NCBI GenBank assembly: GCA_009841605.1
Contig: VXLM01000096.1
Coordinates: 1-35,982 of the forward strand
Direction: 5' to 3'
Length of the DNA stretch: 35,982 nt
Source: Dehalococcoidia bacterium
Lineage (GTDB): Bacteria; Chloroflexota; Dehalococcoidia; Lucifugimonadales; VXLM01
Shown: in pieces, positions 6,658 through 15,262 of the stretch
Layout of the letters: each line of letters begins with the position of its first letter
Position numbering within the stretch: position 1 is the stretch's first letter
The notes under the pieces: generated by a model
What the model was told of the DNA's origin: nothing
Seen by the model: the letters and a program-made list of their open reading frames with translations, nothing else
Database searches by the model: none
Position numbers and translations under genes: made by a program

Positions 6658-8361
6658 ATGTATGAGACCACTCTGGAGGCCGATGTCGAGGCCACGATGC
6701 GGGACGGCGTCGTGCTCCGCGCCGACGTGTATCGCCCCGACGTGGACGGCAAGTTCCCGGTCATCCTGGAACGCACTCCGTACAACAAAGGGGCCGACCG
6801 GTTCCATGAAAAGGGCTCCAAGCTGGCGGAACGCGGGTTCCTGTATGTGATCCAGGACGTGCGCGGGCGGTACGGGTCGGACGGCGAGTTCATGCCCGGC
6901 TTCTTCAGCGGCGACCACAAGGACGACGTTGACGGCTACGACACCGTCGAGTGGGCGGCAAAACTGCCATGGTCGACCGGCAAGGTAGGTACGACCGGCG
7001 GCTCCTACGACGGGTGGACGCAGCTTGAACTCGCCCACACGAGACCGCCGCACCTCAGGGCGATCATGCCTCAACTCATCTGCGCCAACCTCCTCGATAG
7101 GGAGATGAGCGCCGTGCTGCGGTTGGGGCGTGTTCTGTGGTGGAGCATGAACACCCTCGCGCCGGACCAGCGCGTTCGAGACAATTTCCCCACCGGTTCG
7201 CGCACTCCCGACGAGGCGGAAGAGTTGTTCGTAAGTCGCGACCGTGGCAAGTGGTACTGGTATCTGCCCTTGATGGAGATTCCCGACGACGCCATGTACG
7301 GCATCGGCCCTCACTGGCGGAAGTGGCTGAACGACCACGCGACCGATCATTTCGACTTCGAGGCGAAACATCGCAACATGGCCGTACCAACGCTCACCCA
7401 GACTGGCTGGTACGACCAGCAGGTGATGTCGGTGAAGAATTTCACAGGTCTCAAGGAGAACGCGGCCACCGAGTTGGCGAGAGACAACCAATACCTGATC
7501 GTTGGCCCGTGGACGCACGACGGCACCGAATGGCCGACGAAACTTGGAGACATGGACTTCGGCCCGGAGGCACATCTCGACTACTACGACATCACGGCCC
7601 AGTGGTACCGGCGGTGGCTGCACGATGAGAAGGACGCCATAGCGGACTGGCCGAAGGTACGAATCTTCGTCATGGGCGACAACACATGGCGGGACGAAGA
7701 GGACTGGCCGCTCGCGAGGACGCGATACGTGCCGTACTACCTGCACAGTGGGGGAGAGGCCGCTTCGGTGTCCGGCGACGGCACGCTGTCGGAGGAGCCG
7801 CCGGGTGACGAGCCTGCGGATGAGTATGTCTACGATCCGCGCGATCCGGTAATGACCCTCTATCAACAACAGGGACAGCACGAGCCGCTCGACCAGCGCG
7901 CCTTGGACGATCGGCAGGACATCCTGCGGTTCGCGACGCCGCCCTTGGAGCGGGAGGTCGAGGTGACAGGGCACATTCGTCTTAAGCTCTACGCGGCCTC
8001 GACCGCTAAGGACACGGACTTCGTCGCCAAGCTCTTGGATATCTGGCCTGACGGGTTCGCGCAGGAGCTCTGCTACGGGATCGTTCGAGCGAGGTACCGG
8101 CAGTCGTTCGATAACCCGTCGCTCATCGAGCCGGGAGCGGTATACGAGTACGACATCGCCATCCATCCGACCTCGAACGTGTTCAAGCCCGGTCACCGTA
8201 TCAGACTGGACGTTTCCAGTAGCGATTTCCCCAACTTCGACCGCAACCACAACACCGGTGGGGACGACTACGCCGACGCGACGTTGGTAACCGCGCGTCA
8301 GACGGTCTTCCATGACGCCGCGCGACCCTCACACGTTATACTACCGATAATCCCCCGCTAG
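6658..8361 (+). CDS. CocE/NonD-family serine hydrolase (peptidase S15 fold)
   Basis: A 567-residue alpha/beta hydrolase with the two-domain plan of cocaine esterase and Xaa-Pro dipeptidyl-peptidases. The nucleophile elbow is GGSYDGW, with Ser116; the typical motif is GxSYxG. The N terminus is a usual beta-strand start (TMRDGVVLRADVYRP). The C-terminal jelly-roll domain (PLEREVEVTGHIRLKLYAAS, and GHRIRLDVSSSDFPNFDRN) is complete. No signal peptide is seen, so it is probably cytoplasmic. It should cleave an ester or amide bond, the substrate being unknown. It follows the PhyH gene by 15 bases. A 733-codon frame on the opposite strand is a shadow of this gene. Confidence 0.9.
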   Translation: MYETTLEADVEATMRDGVVLRADVYRPDVDGKFPVILERTPYNKGADRFHEKGSKLAERGFLYVIQDVRGRYGSDGEFMPGFFSGDHKDDVDGYDTVEWAAKLPWSTGKVGTTGGSYDGWTQLELAHTRPPHLRAIMPQLICANLLDREMSAVLRLGRVLWWSMNTLAPDQRVRDNFPTGSRTPDEAEELFVSRDRGKWYWYLPLMEIPDDAMYGIGPHWRKWLNDHATDHFDFEAKHRNMAVPTLTQTGWYDQQVMSVKNFTGLKENAATELARDNQYLIVGPWTHDGTEWPTKLGDMDFGPEAHLDYYDITAQWYRRWLHDEKDAIADWPKVRIFVMGDNTWRDEEDWPLARTRYVPYYLHSGGEAASVSGDGTLSEEPPGDEPADEYVYDPRDPVMTLYQQQGQHEPLDQRALDDRQDILRFATPPLEREVEVTGHIRLKLYAASTAKDTDFVAKLLDIWPDGFAQELCYGIVRARYRQSFDNPSLIEPGAVYEYDIAIHPTSNVFKPGHRIRLDVSSSDFPNFDRNHNTGGDDYADATLVTARQTVFHDAARPSHVILPIIPR

Positions 8362-8393
8362 TCTTACCCGTTCTCTCGCAAGGCAGGCCACAC

Positions 8394-10019
8394 TTGAAAG
8401 CCCGCTTCCTCGACTTTGACCAGAGTCGAATGTCCGTCCATCTCGGTGCTTATGGAGAGGTCGTTTCATACACCTTGCGACGACTGGATGCCGAGCGTGT
8501 CGTGCCGCGTATTTGGGACCGCGACCACACTGTTTGGAAGCCTAAGCCAGACGGCATAGCTGACCGTCTCGGCTGGCTCGACCTCCCGTCCACGATGCGT
8601 GAAGAGGCGTCGGCGATTACCGCATTTGCCGACGAGGTGACACTTTCTGGATTCCGCCATGTCGTCCTCTTCGGCATGGGCGGCAGCAGCTTGGCGGCGG
8701 AGGTGCTCCGTCAGACGTGCGCGCCAAGCGATCACCCACTCAAGCTCATCGTCCTCGACTCCACGATTCCTAAAGCAGTCCGAGAGACCGAAGCCGCCAT
8801 CGATCCGGCGCACACCCTCTTCATTGTGTCGTCGAAGTCGGGCACAACGATCGAGCCGAATGTTTTATATAGATATTTCAGAGACGTAGTGGACCGGGAA
8901 GTAGGTGGGGAACAGGCCGGGGCTAACTTTGTCGCCATCACCGATTCGGGTACGCCGCTCGAACGATTGGCACAAGAAGAGGGATTTCGGCGGGTCTTCA
9001 CCCCTCCTTCGGACGTAGGTGGGCGCTACTCGGCACTGTCGCACTTCGGACTGCTACCGGCGGCTCTGGCCGGGGCCGACATCCGGTCACTGCTAGATCG
9101 CGGCGCGAGCATGGCTAGCCGGTGTCTCACTGAATCTCTCGTGAAGGAGAACCCCGGAGCGTTGCTCGGCGCAGCGATGGGTGCCCTCACAAGGGAGAGA
9201 AGGGACAAACTGACCCTCATCGTATCTCCGTCGGTCGTCGCTTTCGGAATGTGGGTTGACCAGCTTATCGCCGAAAGCACCGGCAAGGATGGCATGGGCA
9301 TCGTGCCCATCGTGAACGAACCGCTGACGGCTACAGAGAACTACGGCGACGATCGTCTCTTCGTGTGTCTCCGGGTGGAGGGCGATGGCGACAAAGAAGC
9401 AAATGAGGCAATGAACGACCTTAGAGACCACGGCCATCCTGTGATCGTCATAACCTTGGGAGACTCCCAAGATTTGGGCGGAGAGTTCTTCCGGTGGGAG
9501 TTCGCAACGGCGGTTGCCTCATCGATTCTTGGCGTTCAGCCGTTCGATCAGCCGAACGTGCAGGCCTCGAAAGAGCAGACGCTCGAAGTCCTCGAGGAGA
9601 TTGAAAGCACAGGGGAGCTTCCCAAGACGGACCCTACGGGGTCGATTGAAGACCTTCTGCGACAAGCGCGAACAGGTGATTACCTGGCAATCATGGCCTA
9701 CGTTCGACCGACGCCGGCAACGGAGCGCGCGCTTGCCGACCTTCGGCGCGACGTGATGGAGCGATACAAGATAGCAACGACGCTCGGGTACGGACCGCGA
9801 CTGTTGCATTCGACCGGGCAGCTCCACAAACGCGGGACCAATACCGGCCTATTCCTGCAGATCGTTTCAGACGATCACATGGACGTTTCAATACCGGGCA
9901 GGGGCTACTCGTTCGGTGCGCTCGCAACGGCTCAGGCCGTCGGAGATTTCCGTACTCTGCAACGGCTGGGTCGCCGGGTCATTCGTGTGAACGCGAACTC
10001 GATAGCGGGTCTGGATTGA
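8394..10019 (+). CDS. pgi: Phosphoglucose isomerase, Tal/Pgi type
   Basis: A 541-residue double-SIS-domain protein that should interconvert glucose-6-phosphate and fructose-6-phosphate. The phosphate loop SKSGTT is at 147-152, Arg211 follows in GGRYSALSH, Glu295 is in AESTGKDG, and the C-terminal LHSTGQLHKRG is at 471-481. QPFDQPNVQASK at about 382-393 is also typical. These motifs match the isomerase half of bifunctional transaldolase/Pgi proteins more than classical Pgi. There is no transaldolase domain, and the upstream gene is an unrelated hydrolase. TTG 8394 is the likely start (AAGGCAGG lies 6-13 bases upstream); ATG 8430 is an alternative that would remove only 12 residues. Confidence 0.85.
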   Translation: MKARFLDFDQSRMSVHLGAYGEVVSYTLRRLDAERVVPRIWDRDHTVWKPKPDGIADRLGWLDLPSTMREEASAITAFADEVTLSGFRHVVLFGMGGSSLAAEVLRQTCAPSDHPLKLIVLDSTIPKAVRETEAAIDPAHTLFIVSSKSGTTIEPNVLYRYFRDVVDREVGGEQAGANFVAITDSGTPLERLAQEEGFRRVFTPPSDVGGRYSALSHFGLLPAALAGADIRSLLDRGASMASRCLTESLVKENPGALLGAAMGALTRERRDKLTLIVSPSVVAFGMWVDQLIAESTGKDGMGIVPIVNEPLTATENYGDDRLFVCLRVEGDGDKEANEAMNDLRDHGHPVIVITLGDSQDLGGEFFRWEFATAVASSILGVQPFDQPNVQASKEQTLEVLEEIESTGELPKTDPTGSIEDLLRQARTGDYLAIMAYVRPTPATERALADLRRDVMERYKIATTLGYGPRLLHSTGQLHKRGTNTGLFLQIVSDDHMDVSIPGRGYSFGALATAQAVGDFRTLQRLGRRVIRVNANSIAGLD

Positions 10020-10090
10020 GCTTGTTCTAACCTGCACGTTGAGGTGTTAAGTCGCTCATCAGCCATCTGTCCCGCAACTCCTCCGTTGTC

Positions 10091-10119
10091 TTGACAAGGC
10101 ATCCAATTCCCACTAGGTT
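10091..10119 (+). promoter_or_regulatory. Sigma70-type promoter for the ggt gene
   Basis: TTGACA (10091-10096) is a perfect -35 box and TAGGTT (10114-10119) is a fair -10 box, with a 17-base spacer. Transcription would begin near 10126. That lies downstream of the TTG at 10122, which supports ATG 10155 as the real start of the next gene. Confidence 0.65.
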
Positions 10120-10154
10120 AGTTGGCGCTTCAGCCCCATATTCGTGAGGAACTC

Positions 10155-11792
10155 ATGCTTGACTCTTATCGGTATCCTACAGCCAATCGTCCCGTCGCCA
10201 TGGGCGTCAACGGAATGGTCTCGTCGGCGCACCCGCTGGCATCACTCGCCGGTGTGCAGGTCATGGCCGAGGGCGGGAACGCCTTCGATGCAGTGGTGGC
10301 GGTAGCTTCGACCCTGAACGTTGTCGAGCCCTATATGTCGGGTGTGGGGGGCATCGGCCTCGCTCTAGCCCACGTCGCCTCGGAGGGACGCGTGAGGGCG
10401 CTGAACTTCTCGGGGCGGATGCCGAGGGCCGCAACGCCCGACAAGTTCACCACGGAGTCGCTCGAACAAGGCATCCTGACACCACTGATCCCCGGCAATC
10501 TAGCCGGATGGCTGACGCTGCACGAGACCTACGGCACGATGGATCGCGAGCGTCTCTTTAGGCAGGCCATTAGCTATGCTGAGAATGGCTTCCCTATTAC
10601 CTTCGTCAACAGCGAGATCATGCACCAGACGGCGGAGCACCTGCGCCGGTTCCCGAAGTCGGCGCAGACCATCCTCGACGGGTCGGGAGCGGCGCATCCT
10701 CCAGGCACTCGCCTCGTCTGGCCCGACCTCGCCCGCACCTTGACGCTGATCGCCGAACAAGGTGCAGAGGTGTTTTACCGGGGCGAGATCGCCGAGGGCA
10801 TCGTGAAGGCCAGCGAGGAGATGAATGGGCTGTTCACGATGGACGACTTGGCCGACTACGAGACCGAGTGGCAGGAGCCGATCAGCGTCGAGTACAACGG
10901 CTATCGCATCTGCACGACACCGCCGAATTCGAGCGGGTTCCAGGTGCTCCAGACACTCAAGATGATGGAGGATTCCAATCCTCGCTACCAGTCCGTCGAT
11001 ACGCTCCACAGGTTCATGGAGTCGGTCAAGCTCGCCGTCACCGACCGCATCGAGTGGGCAGGCGACCCCGACTACGTGACCGCGCCACTGGCCGGCCTGC
11101 TGTCCGACGACTACGCCACCTCTCAGAGGGATCGAATCGACATGGCGACGGCATCCAAGGTGCGCGGTGAGAGGTACGCTGATCCCTCTCCCGACAATCC
11201 GCTCCGGCCCGGAGACCCGGTGGAGTTCGAGGGCGGGATGACGACTCACTTCGCCGTGGCCGACCGCGACGGCAACGTGGTATCGGTCACGCAGACCCTC
11301 GGCGGCGGGTTCGGCTCCAGCGTCATTGCCGGAGACACAGGAGTATTTCTCAACAACATGGGCTCGTACTTCGAGCTGGCTGACGGTAACTCCAACCAGA
11401 TCGGTCCATGGAAGCGGGTGGACTTCGTCGTCGCCCCCACGCAGACGTTTAAGGACGGTAAGTTCCACCTGAGCATCGGCACTCCCGGAGGGTACGGCAT
11501 TCTGCAGACGACTCCGCAGATGCTCATGAACGTGCTCGACTACGGCATGAACGTGCAGCAGGCCATCGAGGCCCCACGCTTCAAGTACACGCTGGGGACG
11601 CACGTCGTGATGGAGGAACGGTTCCCCTGGAACGTTCGCCGCGCCTTGGAACTGAGGGGCCACGAGGTCGATGTCGTGGAGTCGTTCTCGAGGCTCGTTG
11701 GTGGCGCGCAGGGCATACAGCTCGACCAGGAGCAGGGGACGTTCCAGGGCGGAGCGGACCCCCGCCGCGACGGTGTTTCCTTAGGATTCTAA
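10155..11792 (+). CDS. ggt: Gamma-glutamyltransferase family protein (Ntn hydrolase)
   Basis: A 545-residue GGT-family enzyme, made as a proenzyme and split by its own catalytic threonine. The first Thr of TTHFAVAD, residue 363, is the predicted new N terminus of the small subunit, and GGFGSSVIAG follows as in the family. NAFDAVVAVASTLNVVEPYMSG near the N terminus is the usual large-subunit signature. The start is ATG 10155, preceded by GAGG, not the TTG at 10122 upstream of the predicted transcript start. No signal peptide or lipobox is present, so the enzyme is likely cytoplasmic, unlike classical periplasmic Ggt. Family members also include amidohydrolases for oxamate and beta-lactam side chains, so glutathione may not be the substrate. 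Confidence 0.85.
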   Translation: MLDSYRYPTANRPVAMGVNGMVSSAHPLASLAGVQVMAEGGNAFDAVVAVASTLNVVEPYMSGVGGIGLALAHVASEGRVRALNFSGRMPRAATPDKFTTESLEQGILTPLIPGNLAGWLTLHETYGTMDRERLFRQAISYAENGFPITFVNSEIMHQTAEHLRRFPKSAQTILDGSGAAHPPGTRLVWPDLARTLTLIAEQGAEVFYRGEIAEGIVKASEEMNGLFTMDDLADYETEWQEPISVEYNGYRICTTPPNSSGFQVLQTLKMMEDSNPRYQSVDTLHRFMESVKLAVTDRIEWAGDPDYVTAPLAGLLSDDYATSQRDRIDMATASKVRGERYADPSPDNPLRPGDPVEFEGGMTTHFAVADRDGNVVSVTQTLGGGFGSSVIAGDTGVFLNNMGSYFELADGNSNQIGPWKRVDFVVAPTQTFKDGKFHLSIGTPGGYGILQTTPQMLMNVLDYGMNVQQAIEAPRFKYTLGTHVVMEERFPWNVRRALELRGHEVDVVESFSRLVGGAQGIQLDQEQGTFQGGADPRRDGVSLGF

Positions 11793-11805
11793 TCACCAAT
11801 CCATG

Positions 11806-11835
11806 ATCTCTCCCCCCTCCGGCGGAGGGAGAGAT
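11806..11835. terminator. GC-rich hairpin after ggt
   Basis: The arms ATCTCTCCC...TCC and GGAGGGAGAGAT can pair over 12 bases with three unpaired C residues in the left arm and a GGC loop. There is no run of T after it, so it is not a classic intrinsic terminator. It resembles the CCCTCTCCC repeat at 4359 and may be a repeat or a weak terminator. Confidence 0.4.
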
Positions 11836-11903
11836 ACAGAGAGAAGGCAGGGCCGCGCTCCTCTGCTGAGGCAAGACTACCAACACGGAAGTGAGGTTAC
11901 GGC

Positions 11904-12893
11904 ATGGCACGACCGAAAGTATGGCTGATGCGGAACTACCATGACCCCCAGATCGAGGCGTATCTGTCCGAGCACTGCGAAGTAATCGTCCGTCAGAGCA
12001 ACGTCACGCCTCCACATGAGGAAATCTTCAAGATGGCCGCTGAGTGCGACGGCTTCCTGCCTGAGGGAATCGACATCATCGACGCCGAGGTGCTTAACAA
12101 CGCCTCGCGTCTCAAGATCATTGCCGACCGCTCGGTCGGCACCGACAACGTGGACATCCCAGTCGCGACTCGAAACGGCGTCCTTTTGACCAACACGCCG
12201 GGCATCCTACAGGACGCCTGCGCGGACATGACCTTTGCGCTCCTCCTCAGCTTTGCCCGACAGGTGACACGCTCAGACAGGGACATCAGGGCCGGTAAGT
12301 GGACCGTATTTGACCAGACGCCATGGCTTGGGCTTGACACCTATAACAAGACGTTAGGCATCTTCGGCTTCGGCGGAATCGGCCAGAAGGTGGCAAAGCG
12401 CGCCGCCGGGTTCGACATGCGAGTCATCTACTACTCGCGAACTCGCAGGCCTGAGGCCGAGGCTGAATTGGGCGCCGAGTGGGCGGGCGACATGGAGACG
12501 CTGCTCAGGGAGTCCGACTACCTGTGCCTCCACTGTCCGCTGACGGACGAGACGCGCGGCGTGATCGGCGAGGCCGAATTCGCACTGATGAAGCCCAGCG
12601 GGGTCCTCGTCAACATGGCGCGTGGGGCAGTCGTGCAGCAGCAGGCACTGTATGAGGCCCTCGAGGCAAACGTCATTGCAGGCGCGGCGATCGACGTCTG
12701 CGATCCGGAGCCGATGCTCATTGACGACCCGCTGCTCACGCTCGACAACCTCGTCATAACGCCCCATATCGGCAGCGCCAGCGCCGCGACATTCACTGCT
12801 ATGGGGATGATGGCGGCCCGAAGCATCGTGGCGGCTCTGACCGGCGAGCCTGTCAAGAACATGGTGAACCCCGAAGCGATGGCGAACTGGTGA
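11904..12893 (+). CDS. D-2-hydroxyacid dehydrogenase, NAD-binding
   Basis: A 329-residue dehydrogenase of the D-isomer-specific 2-hydroxyacid family. The Rossmann motif GFGGIG lies at 155-160. The catalytic set is Arg240 (NMARG), Glu269 (CDPEP) and His288 (TPHIGS). DRSVGTDNVDIPVATRNGV upstream is the usual substrate-domain signature. It has no ACT domain, so it is not a full-length SerA; glyoxylate/hydroxypyruvate reductase or phosphoglycerate dehydrogenase-like activity is possible. It follows ggt after 111 bases and is followed by a GNAT gene after 16 bases. Confidence 0.88.
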   Translation: MARPKVWLMRNYHDPQIEAYLSEHCEVIVRQSNVTPPHEEIFKMAAECDGFLPEGIDIIDAEVLNNASRLKIIADRSVGTDNVDIPVATRNGVLLTNTPGILQDACADMTFALLLSFARQVTRSDRDIRAGKWTVFDQTPWLGLDTYNKTLGIFGFGGIGQKVAKRAAGFDMRVIYYSRTRRPEAEAELGAEWAGDMETLLRESDYLCLHCPLTDETRGVIGEAEFALMKPSGVLVNMARGAVVQQQALYEALEANVIAGAAIDVCDPEPMLIDDPLLTLDNLVITPHIGSASAATFTAMGMMAARSIVAALTGEPVKNMVNPEAMANW

Positions 12894-12909
12894 GTCTCGG
12901 TCTGCTCTA

Positions 12910-13422
12910 ATGACCGTCGTCTTCCGCATCGCCGAGTCGCACGAGCACGCCGCTGTTGCACGGGTGATCCTGAAGTCCTACGCCGAGTACGGGCCGCTCC
13001 TGCCACCCGACGCGTGGGAGCGGTACTCGCAGAACATTCTCGACGTTCGTAGTCGCATGACCGAGTCGGAGCTGCTTATAGCCGTCGAGGATGGGGAAAT
13101 CGTCGGTTCGGCGACCTTCTACCCGGCGCGACTCAAGCGCACGCAGTCGGAGTGGCCGCGGGAGTGGACAGGAGTTCGGCTCATCGCCGTTCTGCCGGAA
13201 CGGCGGGGACGAGGCATCGGCAAGGCGCTCGTCGAGGAGTGCATTCGCCGCTCACGAGAGCAGGGGGCCGCCGCTTTCGCCCTGCACACAACACCCTATA
13301 TGGAACTGGCCCAGGGCATGTACGAGCGGATGGGATTCGTCCGGGTGCCGGAGTTCGACTTCCACCCCAGGCCGGGGCTGACCGTGATGGCCTACAAGTA
13401 CGACCTGTCAGATACGGTATAG
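12910..13422 (+). CDS. GNAT-family N-acetyltransferase
   Basis: A 170-residue single GNAT domain. The acetyl-CoA pyrophosphate-binding motif is RRGRGIGKAL at 98-107, preceded by the beta-strand RLIAVLPE. The C-terminal MYERMGFVRVPEFDF matches the family's last motif. The acceptor is unknown. It is the last gene of the ggt-side plus-strand group, and its final 15 bases overlap the 3' end of the convergent amidohydrolase. Confidence 0.85.
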   Translation: MTVVFRIAESHEHAAVARVILKSYAEYGPLLPPDAWERYSQNILDVRSRMTESELLIAVEDGEIVGSATFYPARLKRTQSEWPREWTGVRLIAVLPERRGRGIGKALVEECIRRSREQGAAAFALHTTPYMELAQGMYERMGFVRVPEFDFHPRPGLTVMAYKYDLSDTV

Positions 13423-14280
13423 CCGCTCGGCGTTCTTAACGAACAGGCGCTCCCGCTCGTCCGCGCTGAACCCCGAAATGATCTCCGTGTAAGCGTCGAC
13501 AACGTCCGCGTATCCGCTCCAGAGACTGTCGACGGGCCAGTTCGTTCCGAAGAAGCTCCGCTCTGTCCCAAACGTCTCGATGCAGTAGAGGACGAATGGC
13601 CTGATCGAGTCGACCGTCCAATCGTGATCGGTCATGCCGAGTCCCGATATCTTGCACCACACGTTGTCTGCCCCCACGACGGTTGCCATGCCGCGCCTCC
13701 AACTTTCGAGATAGTCGGGGTCGCGCTCCCACGGGCCGCCGGTGTGGTCAATCACCATGCGAATGTTGGGGTGACTGTCGGCCAACGAGCGGACGGTGTC
13801 CATCTGCTCCCATGTCACGTTCATGCCGGCTATGAGGTCGTACTTTTCCAAGAGTCCAAAGCCGTGGAGGAAGCGCGAGTCGGTCAGGTGCCCCGCTGAG
13901 TCGAAGTCGCGGATGCCCCGCATGTTGGGGTACTCACAGTGCCCCCCAAGCACCGTCTCGGCATCCGGGGCTGAGAGATCGGTAAACGCGATGATGCCGT
14001 GTGGGAATCCCGTTCGGTTCGCCGCCTCCTGCAGCCACTCCGTCTCCTTGACGGGATCGGGCGAGCCGATGGCGGCCTGCACGTGGACGGCCTTGACGAC
14101 GTTCGAGGGTCGGGTGACCGCGATGTAGTCTTCGGCCACGAAGTTGCGCTCTCCGAGCTTGCGCATCTGTGTGCCCAGAGTTGGATGATCGACGTCGGGC
14201 ACCCAGTGGGCATACACCAGCTCCGGGTGCTGCATGTCGTAGAAGTGAACGTGGGTATCGACGAACTCCGGTTTCTGCAT
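13408..14280 (-). CDS. Amidohydrolase-2 family protein (sugar-lactonase-like)
   Basis: A 290-residue metal-dependent TIM-barrel hydrolase of the COG3618 type, a group that includes L-fuconolactonase and L-rhamnonolactonase. His10 and His12 in VDTHVHFYD, His179 in MVIDHTGGPW and Asp251 in WPVDSLWSGY are the expected metal and catalytic residues. The sequence GTNWPVDS is characteristic of this group. The start is ATG 14280. Nearby genes code for a rhamnose mutarotase-like protein, an aldose reductase-type enzyme and a Gfo/Idh/MocA oxidoreductase, which fits a sugar-lactone role but does not prove it. Confidence 0.85.
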   Translation of the reverse strand: MQKPEFVDTHVHFYDMQHPELVYAHWVPDVDHPTLGTQMRKLGERNFVAEDYIAVTRPSNVVKAVHVQAAIGSPDPVKETEWLQEAANRTGFPHGIIAFTDLSAPDAETVLGGHCEYPNMRGIRDFDSAGHLTDSRFLHGFGLLEKYDLIAGMNVTWEQMDTVRSLADSHPNIRMVIDHTGGPWERDPDYLESWRRGMATVVGADNVWCKISGLGMTDHDWTVDSIRPFVLYCIETFGTERSFFGTNWPVDSLWSGYADVVDAYTEIISGFSADERERLFVKNAERLYRI

Positions 14281-14301
14281 AGGCGCCCTGCTTGTCCTCC
14301 C

Positions 14302-14589
14302 TTATGCCAACTCGGCCTTGACTTGGTCAAGGGGAACCAGATTGCCTTCGCGCACATCCTCAATACTCTCACGAAGGGCGGCCATCATCTCAACGTCCCC
14401 CATGATCTCCATCGTTTCCATAATCGTCTCGTAGAGGCCCCAAGGCATCACAGCGAGAACGGGTTTCCCATGTCGGGTTAGGGCCGCCGCACGATTCTCA
14501 GCGCTTAGGCGCTCGGGTAACTGAGAGAGCATCGCGCGAGCTTTCACGATAGGTATATTCTCCGTTCCATATTCTGAGTACGTAGTCAT
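14302..14589 (-). CDS. Phd/YefM-type antitoxin of a RelE pair
   Basis: A 95-residue antitoxin with a Phd/YefM-like DNA-binding fold (IPIVKARAMLSQLPERL, then ALTRHGKPVLAVMPWGLYETI) and an acidic tail (LRESIEDVREGN). The start ATG overlaps the stop of the upstream toxin gene by four bases (ATGA), so the toxin is translated first. This toxin-first order is less common than antitoxin-first. The protein should neutralise the toxin and bind the palindrome upstream of it. It lies 21 bases ahead of the amidohydrolase and could be cotranscribed with it. Confidence 0.83.
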   Translation of the reverse strand: MTTYSEYGTENIPIVKARAMLSQLPERLSAENRAAALTRHGKPVLAVMPWGLYETIMETMEIMGDVEMMAALRESIEDVREGNLVPLDQVKAELA

Positions 14590-14927
14590 AGTTGACCTCC
14601 TCCATTTTGAGGCGGCAGCAGACCCATCTGAATCAGTCGCTGGGCGAGTCTGTAAACGTCTCGACGGTGTCTGTCACGTCTGATCCCAACAGCGATGATT
14701 AGAACCTGTACCTCATCTCGGTCAACCCGGTAGATGATGCGATACCTTTGTCCGACAGCCCGGATTGAGCGGTATCCCGCCAATTCACTTCCGAGCGGTT
14801 TGCCTTGCTTCTCCGGCTCCTCTGCGAGTTTCTCGACTCGCTGAATAATCTGTGCACGTATGCGACGGTCGGAGATGCTGCGTAGCATTTCCCGGGCCTT
14901 CTTCGTAAACAGGACCCGAAATGTCAT
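14586..14927 (-). CDS. RelE/ParE-superfamily toxin
   Basis: A 113-residue protein of the RelE fold. It opens with VLFTKKAREMLRSISDRRIRAQIIQRVEKL, has the Gly-Tyr-Arg-Ser-Ile-Arg segment (SELAGYRSIRAVGQRYRIIYRV) that holds the usual basic RNase residues, and ends with IIAVGIRRDRHRRDVYRLA. The Arg/His-rich C terminus fits a RelE-type mRNA interferase. It is the first gene of the pair and its stop overlaps the antitoxin start. The sigma70-type promoter and overlapping palindrome lie just upstream. Confidence 0.85.
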   Translation of the reverse strand: MTFRVLFTKKAREMLRSISDRRIRAQIIQRVEKLAEEPEKQGKPLGSELAGYRSIRAVGQRYRIIYRVDRDEVQVLIIAVGIRRDRHRRDVYRLAQRLIQMGLLPPQNGGGQL

Positions 14928-14955
14928 TGTCGCAGATGAACCAGTCCTAGAATAG

Positions 14956-14994
14956 TGTACGTATTATCGTACAATAAACGGCACACTTTGTCGA
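14956..14994 (-). promoter_or_regulatory. RelE/Phd promoter with overlapping operator palindrome
   Basis: Read on the minus strand, TCGACA (14989-14994) is the -35 box and TACGAT (14966-14971) the -10 box, with a 17-base spacer. A perfect 6-base inverted repeat, TGTACG (14956-14961) and CGTACA (14968-14973), with TATTAT between the arms, covers the -10 box. That is the expected position for toxin-antitoxin autorepression. The promoter faces the toxin gene, 29 bases downstream of the palindrome edge. Confidence 0.6.
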
Positions 14995-15028
14995 GAGCGT
15001 GATGTAGAAATCCTCTCACTTACCTAAG

Positions 15029-15244
15029 TTACTCATCAGGGTCCTTGGAGACCGCCCGCGCTGCGACGACCAAAAGACTTCCCACAATAACAGTCAGCGC
15101 GAAGACGATCAGCGCGTTGTTAGGTCTTGCTTCCTGTTCCATTGCCTGGGCGAAGAGCACGAAGGAGGTAATGCACCCCCCCGAAGCGACAACCAGTGCC
15201 AAGATCGTCAGACATCCCGCACCAAGCGTTTTCCAGCTAGGCAT
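15029..15244 (-). CDS. Small two-helix membrane protein of unknown function
   Basis: A 71-residue protein with two hydrophobic segments (about 8-32 and 43-64), separated by a short charged loop (AMEQEARPNN) and ending in KDPDE. It resembles no family I can name. It starts with ATG 15244, 18 bases after the mutarotase-like gene, so it is probably cotranscribed with it. The C-terminal half has lower GC than the neighbours. It could be real or a rapidly changing accessory gene. Confidence 0.5.
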   Translation of the reverse strand: MPSWKTLGAGCLTILALVVASGGCITSFVLFAQAMEQEARPNNALIVFALTVIVGSLLVVAARAVSKDPDE

Positions 15245-15262
15245 GAGTGCGTCTCTCCTCGA

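Noticed and set aside
6112..8313. 733-codon open frame on the minus strand
   Set aside because: It lies antisense to PhyH and the CocE hydrolase, both with clear motifs. The translation has no recognisable domain and is Arg/Val/Pro-rich, as shadows of high-GC genes are.
10500..11663. 387-codon open frame on the minus strand
   Set aside because: It is antisense to the ggt gene and shows no family motif or ribosome-binding site.
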